From: Amblyomma americanum
Taxonomy: Eukaryota; Arthropoda; Arachnida; Ixodida; Ixodidae
Direction: 5' to 3'
Assembly (NCBI RefSeq): GCF_052857255.1
Contig: NC_135497.1
Location: 182,106,777-182,170,776, forward strand
DNA: 64,000 nucleotides
A program made the translations under genes and the position numbers. The notes beneath the pieces are model-generated. The model saw only the letters and a program-made list of their open reading frames with translations, was not told the origin of the DNA and searched no databases. The first letter of the stretch is position 1, and each line of letters starts with the position of its first letter. This document shows positions 23,918-33,259 of this stretch, piece by piece.

Positions 23918-24020
23918 TCAACGTGCATTGACAACGCACAGCACAAGGGCGCCTTAGCGTTTCGCCTCCATCGAAACGCAGCCGCCGAGGTCGGGTTCGA
24001 ACCCGGGAACTCCGAACCCC

Positions 24021-24244
24021 ACCACGGCGGCTGCGTTTTGATGGAGGCGAAACGCTAAGGCGCCCGTGTGCTGTGCGTTGTCAGTGCACGTTGAAGATCC
24101 CCAGGTGGTCGAAATTATTCCGGAGCCCTCCACTACGGCACCTCTTTCTTTCTTTCTTGTTTCACTCCCTCCTTTATCCCTTCAATTACGGCGCGATTCA
24201 GGTGTGCAGGTGTGCGCCATTTCCTTTCCGCAAAAACCAATTTT
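24021..24244 (+). mobile_element. Ruka-like SINE type B, head truncated
   Basis: It starts at ACCACGGCGGCTGCGTTTTG (after box B) and runs through the shared body to the type B end (TACGGCGCGATTCAGGTGTG, then CCAATTTT). It lies head to head with the minus-strand SINE ending at 24020. About 60 bp on each side can therefore pair. Confidence 0.85.
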
Positions 24245-24245
24245 A

Positions 24246-24534
24246 ACGCGGTGGCTCAGTGGTTAGGGCGCTCGACTACTGATCCGGAGTTCCCGGGTTC
24301 GAACCCGACCGCGGCGGCTGCGTTTTTATGGAGGAAAAACGCTAAGGCGCCCGTGTGCTGTGCGATGTCAGTGCACGTTAAAGATCCCCAGGTGGTCGAA
24401 ATTATTCCGGAGCCCTCCACTACGGCACCTATTCTTCCTTTCACTCCCTCCTTTATCCCTTCCCTTACGGCGCGGTTCAGGTGTCCAAAGATATATGAGA
24501 CAGATACTGCGCTATTTCTTTTCCCCCAAAACCA

Positions 24535-24537
<3 letters not shown>
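24246..24537 (+). mobile_element. Ruka-like SINE type B, full length
   Basis: Head GCGGTGGCTCAGTGGTTAGG with box B GGGTTCGAACCCG, shared body, type B module, ending in AAACCAATT. An (ATT)n microsatellite grows directly from its 3' end, which supports this as the natural SINE terminus. Confidence 0.93.
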
Positions 24538-24609
<72 letters not shown>

Positions 24610-24637
24610 GTTATTATTGTTATTATTATTATTATTT
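24535..24637. repeat. (ATT)n microsatellite at a SINE 3' end
   Basis: About 34 ATT units with a few GTT interruptions follow CCAATT of the preceding SINE. The matching (TAA)n at 29190-29283 precedes a minus-strand type B tail, so the tract is a recurrent property of type B 3' ends. Confidence 0.95.
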
Positions 24638-24744
24638 CAGTTGGACACCAAAGCCACGTACATGAAAGCGAGATTGTGGTCTCCACTGACCCATAAAGAC
24701 GGTTGTGCGCAAAAAAAAAAATCACACAGGGCATTTTTTTTTTA

Positions 24745-25039
24745 CCCGTCGCGGTGGCTCAGTGGTTAGTGCGCTCGGCTACTGACCCGGAATTCCCGGG
24801 TTCGAAACCGACCGCGGCGGCTGCGTTTTTATGGAGGCAAAACGCTAAGGCGCCCGTGTGCTGTGCGATGTCAGTGCACGTTAAAAATCCCCAGGTGGTC
24901 GAAATTATTCCGGAGCCCTCCACTAACTACGGCACCTCTTTCTTCCTTTCTTCTTTCACTCCCTCCTTTATCCCTTCAATTACGGCGCGATTCAGGTGTG
25001 CAGGTGTGCGCCATTTCCTTTCCCCAAAAACCAATTTTC
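24745..25039 (+). mobile_element. Ruka-like SINE type B, full length
   Basis: Complete head (CGCGGTGGCTCAGTGGTTAG; box B variant GGGTTCGAAACCG), body and type B end CCAATTTTC. It is part of the duplicated unit. Confidence 0.92.
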
Positions 25040-25044
25040 AACTT

Positions 25045-25250
25045 TAGGCGCCCGTGTGCTGTGCGATATCAGTGCACGTTAAAGATCCCCAGGTGGTCGA
25101 AATTATTCCGAAGCCCTCCACTACGGCACCTAATTCTTCCTTTCTTCTTTCACTCCCTCTCTTATCCCTCCCCTTACGGCGCGGTTCAGGTGTCCAACGA
25201 TATATGAGACAGTTCTGCGCCATTTCCTTTCCCAAAAAAACCAATTAAAT
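25045..25250 (+). mobile_element. Ruka-like SINE type B, 5'-truncated
   Basis: It begins in the body at TAGGCGCCCGTGTGCTGTG and lacks the tRNA-like head, but has a complete type B 3' module ending CCAATTAAATT. Confidence 0.9.
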
Positions 25251-25369
25251 TAAAAAACTTTCAGTTGGACACCAAAGCCACGTACATGAATGCGAGATTG
25301 TGGTCTCCACTGACCCATGAAGCCGGTTGTGCGTAAAAAAAAAAAATCAGACAAGGCATTTTTTTTTTA

Positions 25370-25674
25370 CCGGTCGCGGTGGCTCAGTGGTTAGGTCGCT
25401 CGGCTACTGATCCGGAATTCCCGGGTTCGAAACCGACCGCGGCGGCTGCGTTTTTATGGAGGCAAAACGCTAAGGCGCCCGTGTGCTGTGCGATGTCAGT
25501 GCACGTTAAAGATCCCCAGGTGGTCGAAATTATTCCGGAGCCCTCCACTACGGCACCTCTCTCTTCCTTTCTTCTTTCACTCCCTCCTTCATCCCTTCCC
25601 TTACGGAGCGGTTCAGGTGTGCAACGATATATGAGACAGATACTGCGCCATTTCCTTTCCCCAAAAACCAATTA
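25370..25674 (+). mobile_element. Ruka-like SINE type B, full length
   Basis: Second copy of the duplicated unit: head GTCGCGGTGGCTCAGTGGTT, box B GGGTTCGAAACCG, shared body and type B end CCAATTAAAAG. Confidence 0.92.
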
Positions 25675-25884
25675 AAAGACAGGGCATTTTTGCAACTGAA
25701 TCATCTTTTGAGCACTACATATAAAGAAAGTGTATTGTTCCAAATGAATTGTCTAATAAGGGCAGCATATGAAGGTACATGAAATGCGCGGGTTCTGTTT
25801 TCATAATTAGTGTACACACGTGGAATACTGAATTTCTCTATGTGTACAGCAGGATCCCCTTTATTCGACTGCAAGGCAAGAGCC

Positions 25885-26021
25885 ATGACGTCAGCGCCGG
25901 CAACGAGCATGAACACGAAGCAGTCTTGCTTGGGGCCATCCGCGCTGCGACGACTTTATTGCGTGCTTGTTGGACTGAACTTATTTGTTTGCGGCATGAA
26001 ACAAAGCTACCGCGGGTCAAC
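25885..26021 (+). CDS. Candidate first coding exon with a hydrophobic segment
   Basis: An ATG in a reasonable context (AGAGCCATGA) opens a frame of about 45 codons: a polar start, then CLGPSALRRLYCVLVGLNLF, a hydrophobic stretch that could be a membrane or signal anchor. The frame hits TGA exactly within a consensus splice donor, AAC|GTGAGT, at 26022-26027, the pattern expected of a true exon end. I do not recognise the protein. No downstream exon was identified, and the neighbourhood is repeat-rich, so it could be chance. Confidence 0.25.
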
Positions 26022-26339
26022 GTGAGTTGCGTGCTTTGCGCGCTCCCGGGAGTTTGAGCCGACCGGCAGGCAGCTACGGGTGCTACGCCAGCGGGGAGGG
26101 AGAGTGGCGTGCCTTGACAGCAGCACTCCTTCCAGGAAGACCAGAGGAGTGCGTCCTCCTGTCGGGTCGGGCTGAACGGACATTACGGCGCAGCACCGAA
26201 AGTTAAGAGCGGACTGCGGCATCCGGTTGTCTAGAAAGAGGAAACCGAACACCAAGCGTCATTGCATGAACACTACGGTGATGCGCTGCAACTCCGCTTC
26301 GGAAGCGGCACTCGTCGGGGTAAGACGTGACAACTGCGA

Positions 26340-26540
26340 AAAGTCTCGACCTCACTGAATGACGACCTCACCCAACCCCAAACTCACGCGTGAGGTTGAG
26401 GTTTGATTTGCTGACCTCACTCACAAAATTTCGAGCCGTCGCCGACCTCACCTCAACCTCACCTCACGACGTGAGGTTGAGGTCATTTTGAGGTCGAGGT
26501 CCACCTCATAAGGTCGAAATCTCATGAGGTTGCCCCCTCT
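26340..26540. repeat. Inverted array of ACCTC and GAGGT units
   Basis: By eye I count about eight ACCTC and seven GAGGT pentamers within roughly 190 bp. Many sit in TGAGGTTGAGGT and ACCTCAACCTCA pairs that can form hairpins around CACGCGTG and ACGACGTG centres. It is not the arthropod telomere motif TTAGG. Origin unknown; possibly a DNA element core or a recombination-prone palindrome. Confidence 0.6.
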
Positions 26541-27039
26541 GGTCGGCGCATCACAAGCCAGTGCCGACCTTGTCATAGCTGGCAGCAACCCGAGCGATGC
26601 CTGCACGAGGAACAATAAAGGGTTGGTGATCTGCATCTTGACGCGGCTGCCGTGGCCACTAAGGACGGGGCGTTGTTGAGTTTCTGCGCTAGGTTGAACG
26701 AGGGGAAGGGGCGTCACGTGTCCTGCGTGTTGACGGCAGCGATAGAACTGCCGCTTTACTATCGCGGTAACCAGAACACATTTTTCAAGACGCTTATACC
26801 TGGCTTCGCGTCAGCGTTTCAACTTGTGGTGCAGAAACCATGTGACTTCCCTAAGCGGGTGATGACAGTGAACAGCATTACGCTAGCAGACAGCGCTTGG
26901 CGAGGAGGTTCAGCCGCCTGGTTTGCAGAGGCGTGTAACGCAGCGGAGCAGTGTCTCAGAACATACGACTGCGCTACTTAATTCAACGGCACTGCCGTCC
27001 CACCACGCGCCTGGCTTGCGTACTTCGTTAATTTTCGCC
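26541..27039. other. Nothing recognised
   Basis: No domain or repeat copy supported. The 109-codon plus-strand frame (26652-26981) has no recognisable motif. Confidence 0.4.
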
Positions 27040-27190
27040 TACTCAATAGCCAGCTATAGCTGTGGCGTACATGCCATGGATACTGACCTTTTTCGGTTCA
27101 CACCGAATATCGAAAAGTTAATTCGCCGTAGTTCTATCGGCTTTTCTTGGGTTAAAATCGAACAGTCTAACCCCTATACTTATACAGCAC
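27040..27190 (+). repeat. Dispersed repeat shared with 50975-51105
   Basis: CTCAATAGCCAGC, GATACTGACCTTTTTCGGTT, then GGTTAAAATCGAACAGTCTA are matched in the same order and spacing at 50975-51105. The AACCGAA and TTCGGTT elements are complementary. This suggests the end of a DNA element. Confidence 0.5.
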
Positions 27191-27214
27191 CGAACAACGA
27201 ATCGGCGGAACTCC

Positions 27215-28045
27215 ATGCAAAGGGCATTCAAAGCAGCCAAGACGTCCATGCTGTCCCTGTCTTTTACTTCTCATAATCTTTTGCAATTCATACTAATGAA
27301 AGACATTACCAATCCAAATGTTACACACTTGTCACGTCGAAATAATTTTTTACTTCCAAAAGTTCGCACCAACTTCACAATCCAAACAGGTTTGGCTTAT
27401 GGTTTGGTTTATGGGTGTTTAACGTCCCAAAGCGACTCAGGCTATGAGGGAGGCCGCAGTGGAGGGCTCCGGATAATTTCGACCACCTGGGGTTCTTTAG
27501 CGTGCACTGACATCGCGCAGTACGCGTGTCTGTGTACGGCGTGTACTACGGCGTGTACGGGCACAGTACACGTTGCGGCCAGGATCGAACCGCGTCTTTC
27601 GGGTTAACAGCTGAGCACCATAACCAATGAGCCACCGCGGCGGAGGAAAACCCAAACAGCTGGGTCTTCATTCACCGAAATTTGGAATTCGCTACCCTAT
27701 GACATTAATATAGCTCCATCTCTATCGTCATTTGAACATCAACTTCATATGCTTATTTCTAATTGCTATATATTTGTAACGTTTTTAGTTTTTTTTGTTT
27801 ACTTGTTGCGTTGTGTTTCCACTATCGGTTGTATCTCTTTTATGCTTGAATATGTATTTTAAACAAATATGTCAATGTTTACCTCATATGCCTAAACTCA
27901 TTACTGTCACGGTTGCAGTTGAGAAATGTCATTAGTTTATCCATTCTTTTATAAGAGGTCCCATTAAAGCATATTGCTCTGGGACCTCTGTATGAAACAT
28001 CGGTGTACATGCATGTTTCACGTATTTCAAGGAAATAAACTTCAA
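27215..28045 (+). pseudogene. CR1-like LINE 3' end, interrupted by a SINE
   Basis: The plus strand encodes the C-terminal tail of a CR1/L2-like ORF2 (NNFLLPKVRTNFTIQT before the SINE; TEIWNSLPYDINIAPSLSSF after it), then a 3' UTR with AATAAA at 28034-28039. The SINE (27390-27650) sits in the middle. Joining at its target duplication keeps the reading frame open, so the ORF end was intact when the SINE arrived. RT catalytic boxes are not present. Confidence 0.75.
27390..27650 (-). mobile_element. Ruka-like SINE type A with 8-bp TSD
   Basis: Flanked by CCAAACAG (27382-27389 and 27652-27659). On the minus strand: head CCGCGGTGGCTCATTGGTTA, box B-like motif before GGCCGCAACG, a body altered by a GTGTAC-rich expansion near 27525-27570, then type A module GGACGTTAAACACCC. 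The GTGTAC expansion is unusual for the family. Confidence 0.88.
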
Positions 28046-29105
28046 ACCCATATTAAGGATTCTTTGGGCACAAATCACTGACCGTGATCCCTGGGCGGTC
28101 GAGACACCATAGCGGTGCTAAATACAGGACTGGTAAGCCTTGGACTGGCTAACCAGTTGAAATGTTGCAGGCTTCAAAAAAGAGGCCCATATGAAGACTC
28201 CCTGCATGAGCTGTACAAGGCCCTTTTTGCGAGGCAGATTGACCTTAGCCGACAAATTCTTTTTCAGTTGTGGCATCGTGGCTATGCATGCTGGAAAGCG
28301 TGATACGCAGGTAGCACTCATACGGCTATGAATATGAGCATGCCACGACGGTAATTCAGTGCCGCAGTTAAGGAAGCTCGCTCTAGCCCTACGCTTGTAG
28401 TACATCTCACTTAAGAGTCTCATCGAGAGTTCTGAAATTTGACCAGATACCAGCGCCATTAGCTGCGTTGCTTCCCGACAACCGTGTGGACAGCGGTCAC
28501 TCAAAGGTTGGCTATCTTGTGCAACAAGTACCGCACACCACCACGCTTTGTTTAGTTCCCGCATACTTTCTCATTAAGCCCTCTCCGCTGATGCCCAACC
28601 TTTGGCGCAGCTGCCTATTCCATTATTATTATTTAAAAAATGACCAACAATACTACGAGAAAACAAACAGCTTCTCCAGAGTTCATTAAGCGGTTGTTAT
28701 ACTTGTGTTATACTTGCTCAGCACATCGTTCGGCGTAATAATGCAAATCGCAAAACAAGTTTGTGGCGATTCGAGAGGCGCGTGCGTGCGTGTGGCGTCT
28801 GTGTGACCGTGCGCGCGCGCTCATGTGCGCTGAAAGTTCTCGAATTACTGTCGAGGCAAATCCCCCGTCTTCTTGCCCCGGACGTCGTTGAGCTGCACTC
28901 GGTATATATACAAAAGAAAGGCCTGCATACTGTGCACCAGTGGTCGTTGCATATATGCACAGACAATACCTACCATGCTATTTGGATTCACCAGCCACGA
29001 TTCACTAGCCAGATAAATGCAACCACTAAATTGTAAAACAAAAAATCGTCTCTTGTTTTCTATCAACCCGCGGATAAGTAAGCAAGCGATGAAACAAACA
29101 CAATG
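28046..29105. other. Nothing recognised
   Basis: No supported gene. The 148-codon minus-strand frame (28118-28564) lacks any motif I recognise. A GTGCGTGC-rich patch lies near 28785-28830. Confidence 0.4.
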
Positions 29106-29188
29106 AATTGGCGCGAATCAAGGGCACTTTTCCGAGGAACGGCATCGTAAAGAATGTATTCGAATGTATTCTATGTCGAATGTATTCT

Positions 29189-29189
<1 letters not shown>

Positions 29190-29283
<94 letters not shown>
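29190..29283. repeat. (TAA)n microsatellite
   Basis: About 31 TAA units sit directly next to CTGGTTTTGGGAGAAAGG, the complement of a type B SINE 3' end. This mirrors the (ATT)n at 24535-24637. Confidence 0.95.
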
Positions 29284-29284
<1 letters not shown>

Positions 29285-29405
29285 TGGTTTTGGGAGAAAG
29301 GAAATGGCGCAGTATCTGTCTCATATATCGTTGGACACCTGAACCACGCCGTAAGGGAAGGGATAAAATCCCTTCCCTTACGGCGCGGTTCAGGTGTCCA
29401 ACGAT
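29284..29405. repeat. Palindrome made of two opposed type B SINE tails
   Basis: A minus-strand type B tail (29284 to about 29367) is followed immediately by the same sequence on the plus strand (about 29368-29405). ATATCGTTGGACACCTGAAC and its complement GTTCAGGTGTCCAACGATAT form arms of about 40 bp with almost no loop, and only one obvious mismatch (CACGCC against GGCGCG). Confidence 0.88.
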
Positions 29406-29869
29406 ATTCTATTGCAACTCCGATTTCTAATCACCGTCCCACTCGTTTGAGTGAGACTGATTACCGGCCTAAGCATGGCCCGATTGTTACTAGTACTTGA
29501 CTGCGTGAAAATGTTACATCGGCGCACACGGTCTCATCTCTGATGTTCAGCGGTCGCAGTACGTTCTGCAGCACGCACACCCGTCAAAAGAAAGTCGACA
29601 TTTCACGCTTGCGCTGCATTACAAAACCTTTACAACGCATGCTTCGATGCGTACTTAATTTTAAATTGGATGCATTAATGGCACGCGCACCTTCGCGCTT
29701 TGCAGTGCATAAGCACCCACTGTCAAGCGATCGGGAACAGCCGTTACGTGCGGCCTGGACGCATGGTCCCCACACCTCACCAGGCCACAATACGCATGTC
29801 CTAAATGTGCGCATTTGCGAGGTTCGCAGTCGCACACCGCGCAGGTGAACACAGCACGTCGGCGCCTGC
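29406..29869. other. Nothing recognised
   Basis: No supported gene or repeat. Frames of up to 101 codons on both strands lack domains. Confidence 0.45.
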
Positions 29870-30109
29870 CGCGGTGCATGCGGTGCCTCGTTGTTATGGC
29901 GCTCGGCTGCTGACCGAAAGACGCGGGTTCGATCCCGGCCGCGGTGGTCGGATTTCGATGGAGGCGAAATTCTAGAGGCCCGTGTGCTGTGCGATGTCAG
30001 TGCACGTTAAAGAACCCCAGGCGGTCGAAATTTCCGGAGCCCTTCACTACGGCGTCCCTCATAGCCTGAGTCGCTTTGGGACGTTAAACCCCCATAAACC
30101 GTAAACCGT
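29870..30109 (+). mobile_element. Ruka-like SINE type A
   Basis: Plus-strand copy with a slightly damaged head (CCGCGGTGCATGCGGTGCC), box B GGTTCGATCCCGG, shared body GTCAGTGCACGTTAAAGAAC, and the type A end GCTTTGGGACGTTAAACCCC followed by CATAAACCGTAAACC. Confidence 0.9.
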
Positions 30110-33100
30110 AATCGTCGCATTATGATGTTTCCGCGCTTGTCAAGAACCGTGTGTGCAAGCCCGCGACTGGCATGCATTAAAACGGGGCCAGAAAATTCCG
30201 CCGCAGTATAAGCATGTATAAGAGCGGCGAGCCAGGACTAAGCAAGCAAGCAAGCAAAGCACTCCTCCCGAAGACCTCTCGTGCGATGCCATCAGGGGGA
30301 GCAAGGGTATACGGTAGGGGCAAGAAGCTCGGAAAGGGAGGAACAGCCACAGAAGATTACGCCTCAGCACGGCGAGCCAAGCTACCGAAAGGCGCAGAAT
30401 TTAGATAACGCTCTCTGCCACTGCAAGTGCGCGGGCCGGACTGAATGTTGCAATGCCCGAAAATAAAACGCTCCGAGACTTAAAAGCTGGCCGTACATGC
30501 GTCAAGACCGCCGCACTAAATCTTTTTTTAATAAAATTACATTTCCCAAACAGGCGAGTTTCATTTTCGTCTGCGAGTAAAAAAATAATGAACAGAATAA
30601 GGACACACACAATGCGCATAAAACACACTTTCCATGAAATGCTACTCGCAGTCGTGCGTCTGAGACGAGCTCCTTCGCATTTTGCTCCCGCCATCTTTTT
30701 TTCTCCCTCTGTGTGTTCCCCCTCGTACCAGGTTTTATCGCCGAGCCGTCTTTCGTGCGCACTTTTCCTCTATAAGAATTCTTCATGTCTAAGGTTTTAT
30801 GACATGCCCTAAAAGCACCTTGAATATAGGATGCAATAAAAGGGCTCTGAAACGACGAAGGAAAGTACAATGCACGAAATAACAGCCAGCGGGAAACAGG
30901 TAACGATTCAACAAAACGAGGAAAAGCGCAAAGAGCCGGTGTGCGTCCCCCACCCCCCACCCCCCACCCCCCACTAAACTTCTTTCATTGCTTTTATCCA
31001 CAGGACGGGGTTTCGCACAGGAACGTTCTTCGGACGCAGAAACGGCGAACATTTATTGGAAACTATCAAAAGGTCACAAAGCCGTCGAGGCGGACGCGTG
31101 GTCTATTCTGTAGTAAAGGGAAACGTGCTGCTGCGATTTTGTACGCAATTACTGCGAGGACGGGGGCAATAGAGATTATACTACGCAGTTACAAGCGGGA
31201 AATTATGCATTCTGGGACTATATTATGCTAAGCTTCTTCCAGCGGCATTAGCTCCGCCTGGCTTACCTCGAAGCAGCATTGGTCAGAGAGAAGTCTGTCT
31301 TTAATCCTCAGTCGCTTCTTTTCGTTCACAAGTGCGGAGACAAAAATCCTCGTTTGGAAGTTTTAAGGATCTTTTTATACCAAATTTCGTTGTTTCTTGT
31401 CTTTGCAAATTATCTTTTAAAGTGAAGCTGGAATTAGCATAACGCATCTGAATGAGCGAATGTGAACATGCACAAGTCACACCTAGCTCCAAGCCAAGAC
31501 AGATCTTAGGCTGCATTAAATGAACAATCTGGTGGCTCATGGCCAAAAAGTTTCTCAACCCTACAGAGAGGGAAAACAGGTGCCACCGACGAGCACTTTA
31601 TCCTAAAGGTGAGCGAATAGTACTTTTAGAGCGCCTGTCGCCCCATTCCGTGGAATGAGCAAACATTCTTGGATAAAAGATATAACTGCCGTCGTATACG
31701 TCAGTGGAAAGAAGCCCAACGAGGAGAATATCCAGTACACAGCCGAGCGTGAATCCAATTAACAGGCCGTATAGATGCCATAGGACCGGTAGAGCTCCAA
31801 TATACGCCCCAGCGGCACCTGCACTAGTATTCGATTATATCAACTTGTATTTGCCTACGACCGACAGTGAACTGGAGAAACAGCGACGCACCCATGATAC
31901 CGAAAGTACACGAACATTTTGCGAGACATACGTCGGACTTTGAAAAACACTGATTATGATCAGGTGACGTACTCTGGGGGAAAAAAAATACACCGGGTCC
32001 GTCCGACGCGCATTTAGCCACAGCTTAAGAGGCCGCAAGGTTTGAGCAAGGTTTCGGAATCCCATGGAACAACTTCATTGCAGAAAAGACGACACCTTTG
32101 AGCTCAAAAACAGATCTGGTGTATCATAGGTAACAGCTTTTCACTCCAGTCTTTCATAAATGGCCGTCCGAGGCGCATATTCTGGGAGGATCACCCTTTC
32201 TCCTGCTCGACGACTGATCACACAGGCTCGTGCACCGTGCCTTTGCGGCGTAAATGACGCGCACCAGCTTTTCTCGCTTTTCTCGCATCAGCTTTTCTCA
32301 CAGTGCGTAGCGAAAGTTACGTGCACTGTGTGCACAGTCGAGTAGGGGGATACGCCGGCATCCTCCTGAACGCACGAGTCAAGGTCGCGAATTCAGCCCA
32401 AGCACTTGGACTCTAATCAAGGAAACGAGCCCTGACGCGGCCGGAGGCCCGCGCGCCGGGGCGCATTACGGAAACGAAGCGACGAGGCACAAATGTTTAA
32501 TCAACGCAGCACTCGCCGCCATTGGAAAACAAGGACAGCGCAGATTTTCGACGCAAGACACGCAAACTAGCTCCGGCGATTCGGAACGCGGGATGACGGG
32601 ATGAAGCAAAAGGCCCATCGGTGCCATCCAAGCCACTGATGCACGCGCACGCATGAAACGGAAATGATCGCAGCCGGTGTGAACGGCGGTGCAACGACAA
32701 AGGAGCCCACTGCGTAGGAAACGGCCCGGCACACAATCAGTGCGTTTCACCGCCACCGTTCATTTGCATGAGTTACTCGTAGCGTAGCCCTTCGGCGCAC
32801 CCGAGCCAACCGAAACGAGTATGCGGCCGAAAAGTGCGCGGCAAAATAAAGTTTGATTTCTTGCCACAGTTGCACTGCGGTTAACTTTCCCTTCAGTGTC
32901 TATGTTATTCTGCAGTTGTCACTTCAGCATGAATCTAAAATGCTTCTGTTTGAACTAAACTCGAACAAACATTCGTTAATTAGAGTACGCCCTCGCAACT
33001 CTTCTACAACTACGAAGACATCAGGCCTAAGCACCTGACCTTGTGGCACATGTCAGTGATATAACGGTGAGCCGTACTCCAGTCACGTTCATGCGACCGC

Positions 33101-33255
33101 ATAAAACGGCTAACAACAGCCAACATAATATATTTCCAACGCTTATGGTCAAGAACTGTCACCTAACTAACAATTCCTAACGTGTCCCCTTCGAATCTAA
33201 TCGGTCAATAAATTTCCTTCTCTCGTTAGCCGAACTATTTTTTTGTTCCCCGGCG
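30110..33255. other. About 3.1 kb with nothing recognised; C-rich minisatellite inside
   Basis: No domain, tRNA or repeat copy is supported. (CCCCCAC)n lies at about 30946-30974. GC-rich patches near 32440-32470 and 32690-32760 have frames on both strands without motifs. It could contain unrecognised exons. Confidence 0.35.
30946..30974. repeat. (CCCCCCA)n minisatellite
   Basis: Four units of C6-7 followed by A in tandem. The complementary G-rich strand could form a quadruplex. Confidence 0.85.
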
Positions 33256-33259
33256 CAGT

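Larger units (their letters stand above)
21618..24020 (-). mobile_element. Ruka-like SINE type B, split in two by a LINE
   Basis: The 3' half is at 21618-21789 and the 5' half at 23918-24020. They are separated by a LINE, with the SINE sequence TCAACGT duplicated at both junctions (21783-21789 and 23918-23924). Joining the halves across the duplication gives the usual body GGGATCTTCAACGTGCA. The head-side half is truncated shortly after box B, where an oppositely oriented SINE begins. Confidence 0.85.
24638..25690 (+). repeat. Direct duplication of a linker-plus-SINE unit
   Basis: The linker CAGTTGGACACCAAAGCCAC through to the T-run before ACCCGTCGCGG occurs at 24638-24744 and again at about 25259-25369. 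Each copy is followed by a full-length type B SINE. The repeat period is about 620 bp, with an extra 5'-truncated SINE (25045-25250) in the first unit. The linker is also the reverse complement of the R1 hairpin end at 21560-21612. Confidence 0.8.

Noticed and set aside
24246..24330. SINE heads as tRNA genes
   Set aside because: The tRNA-like heads are followed by the common SINE body and occur in many copies.
26340..26540. Interstitial telomere repeat
   Set aside because: The unit is TGAGGT/ACCTCA in both orientations, not the arthropod TTAGG repeat in tandem.
28118..28564. 148-codon minus-strand frame
   Set aside because: No recognisable domain or cysteine pattern with consistent spacing; likely chance.
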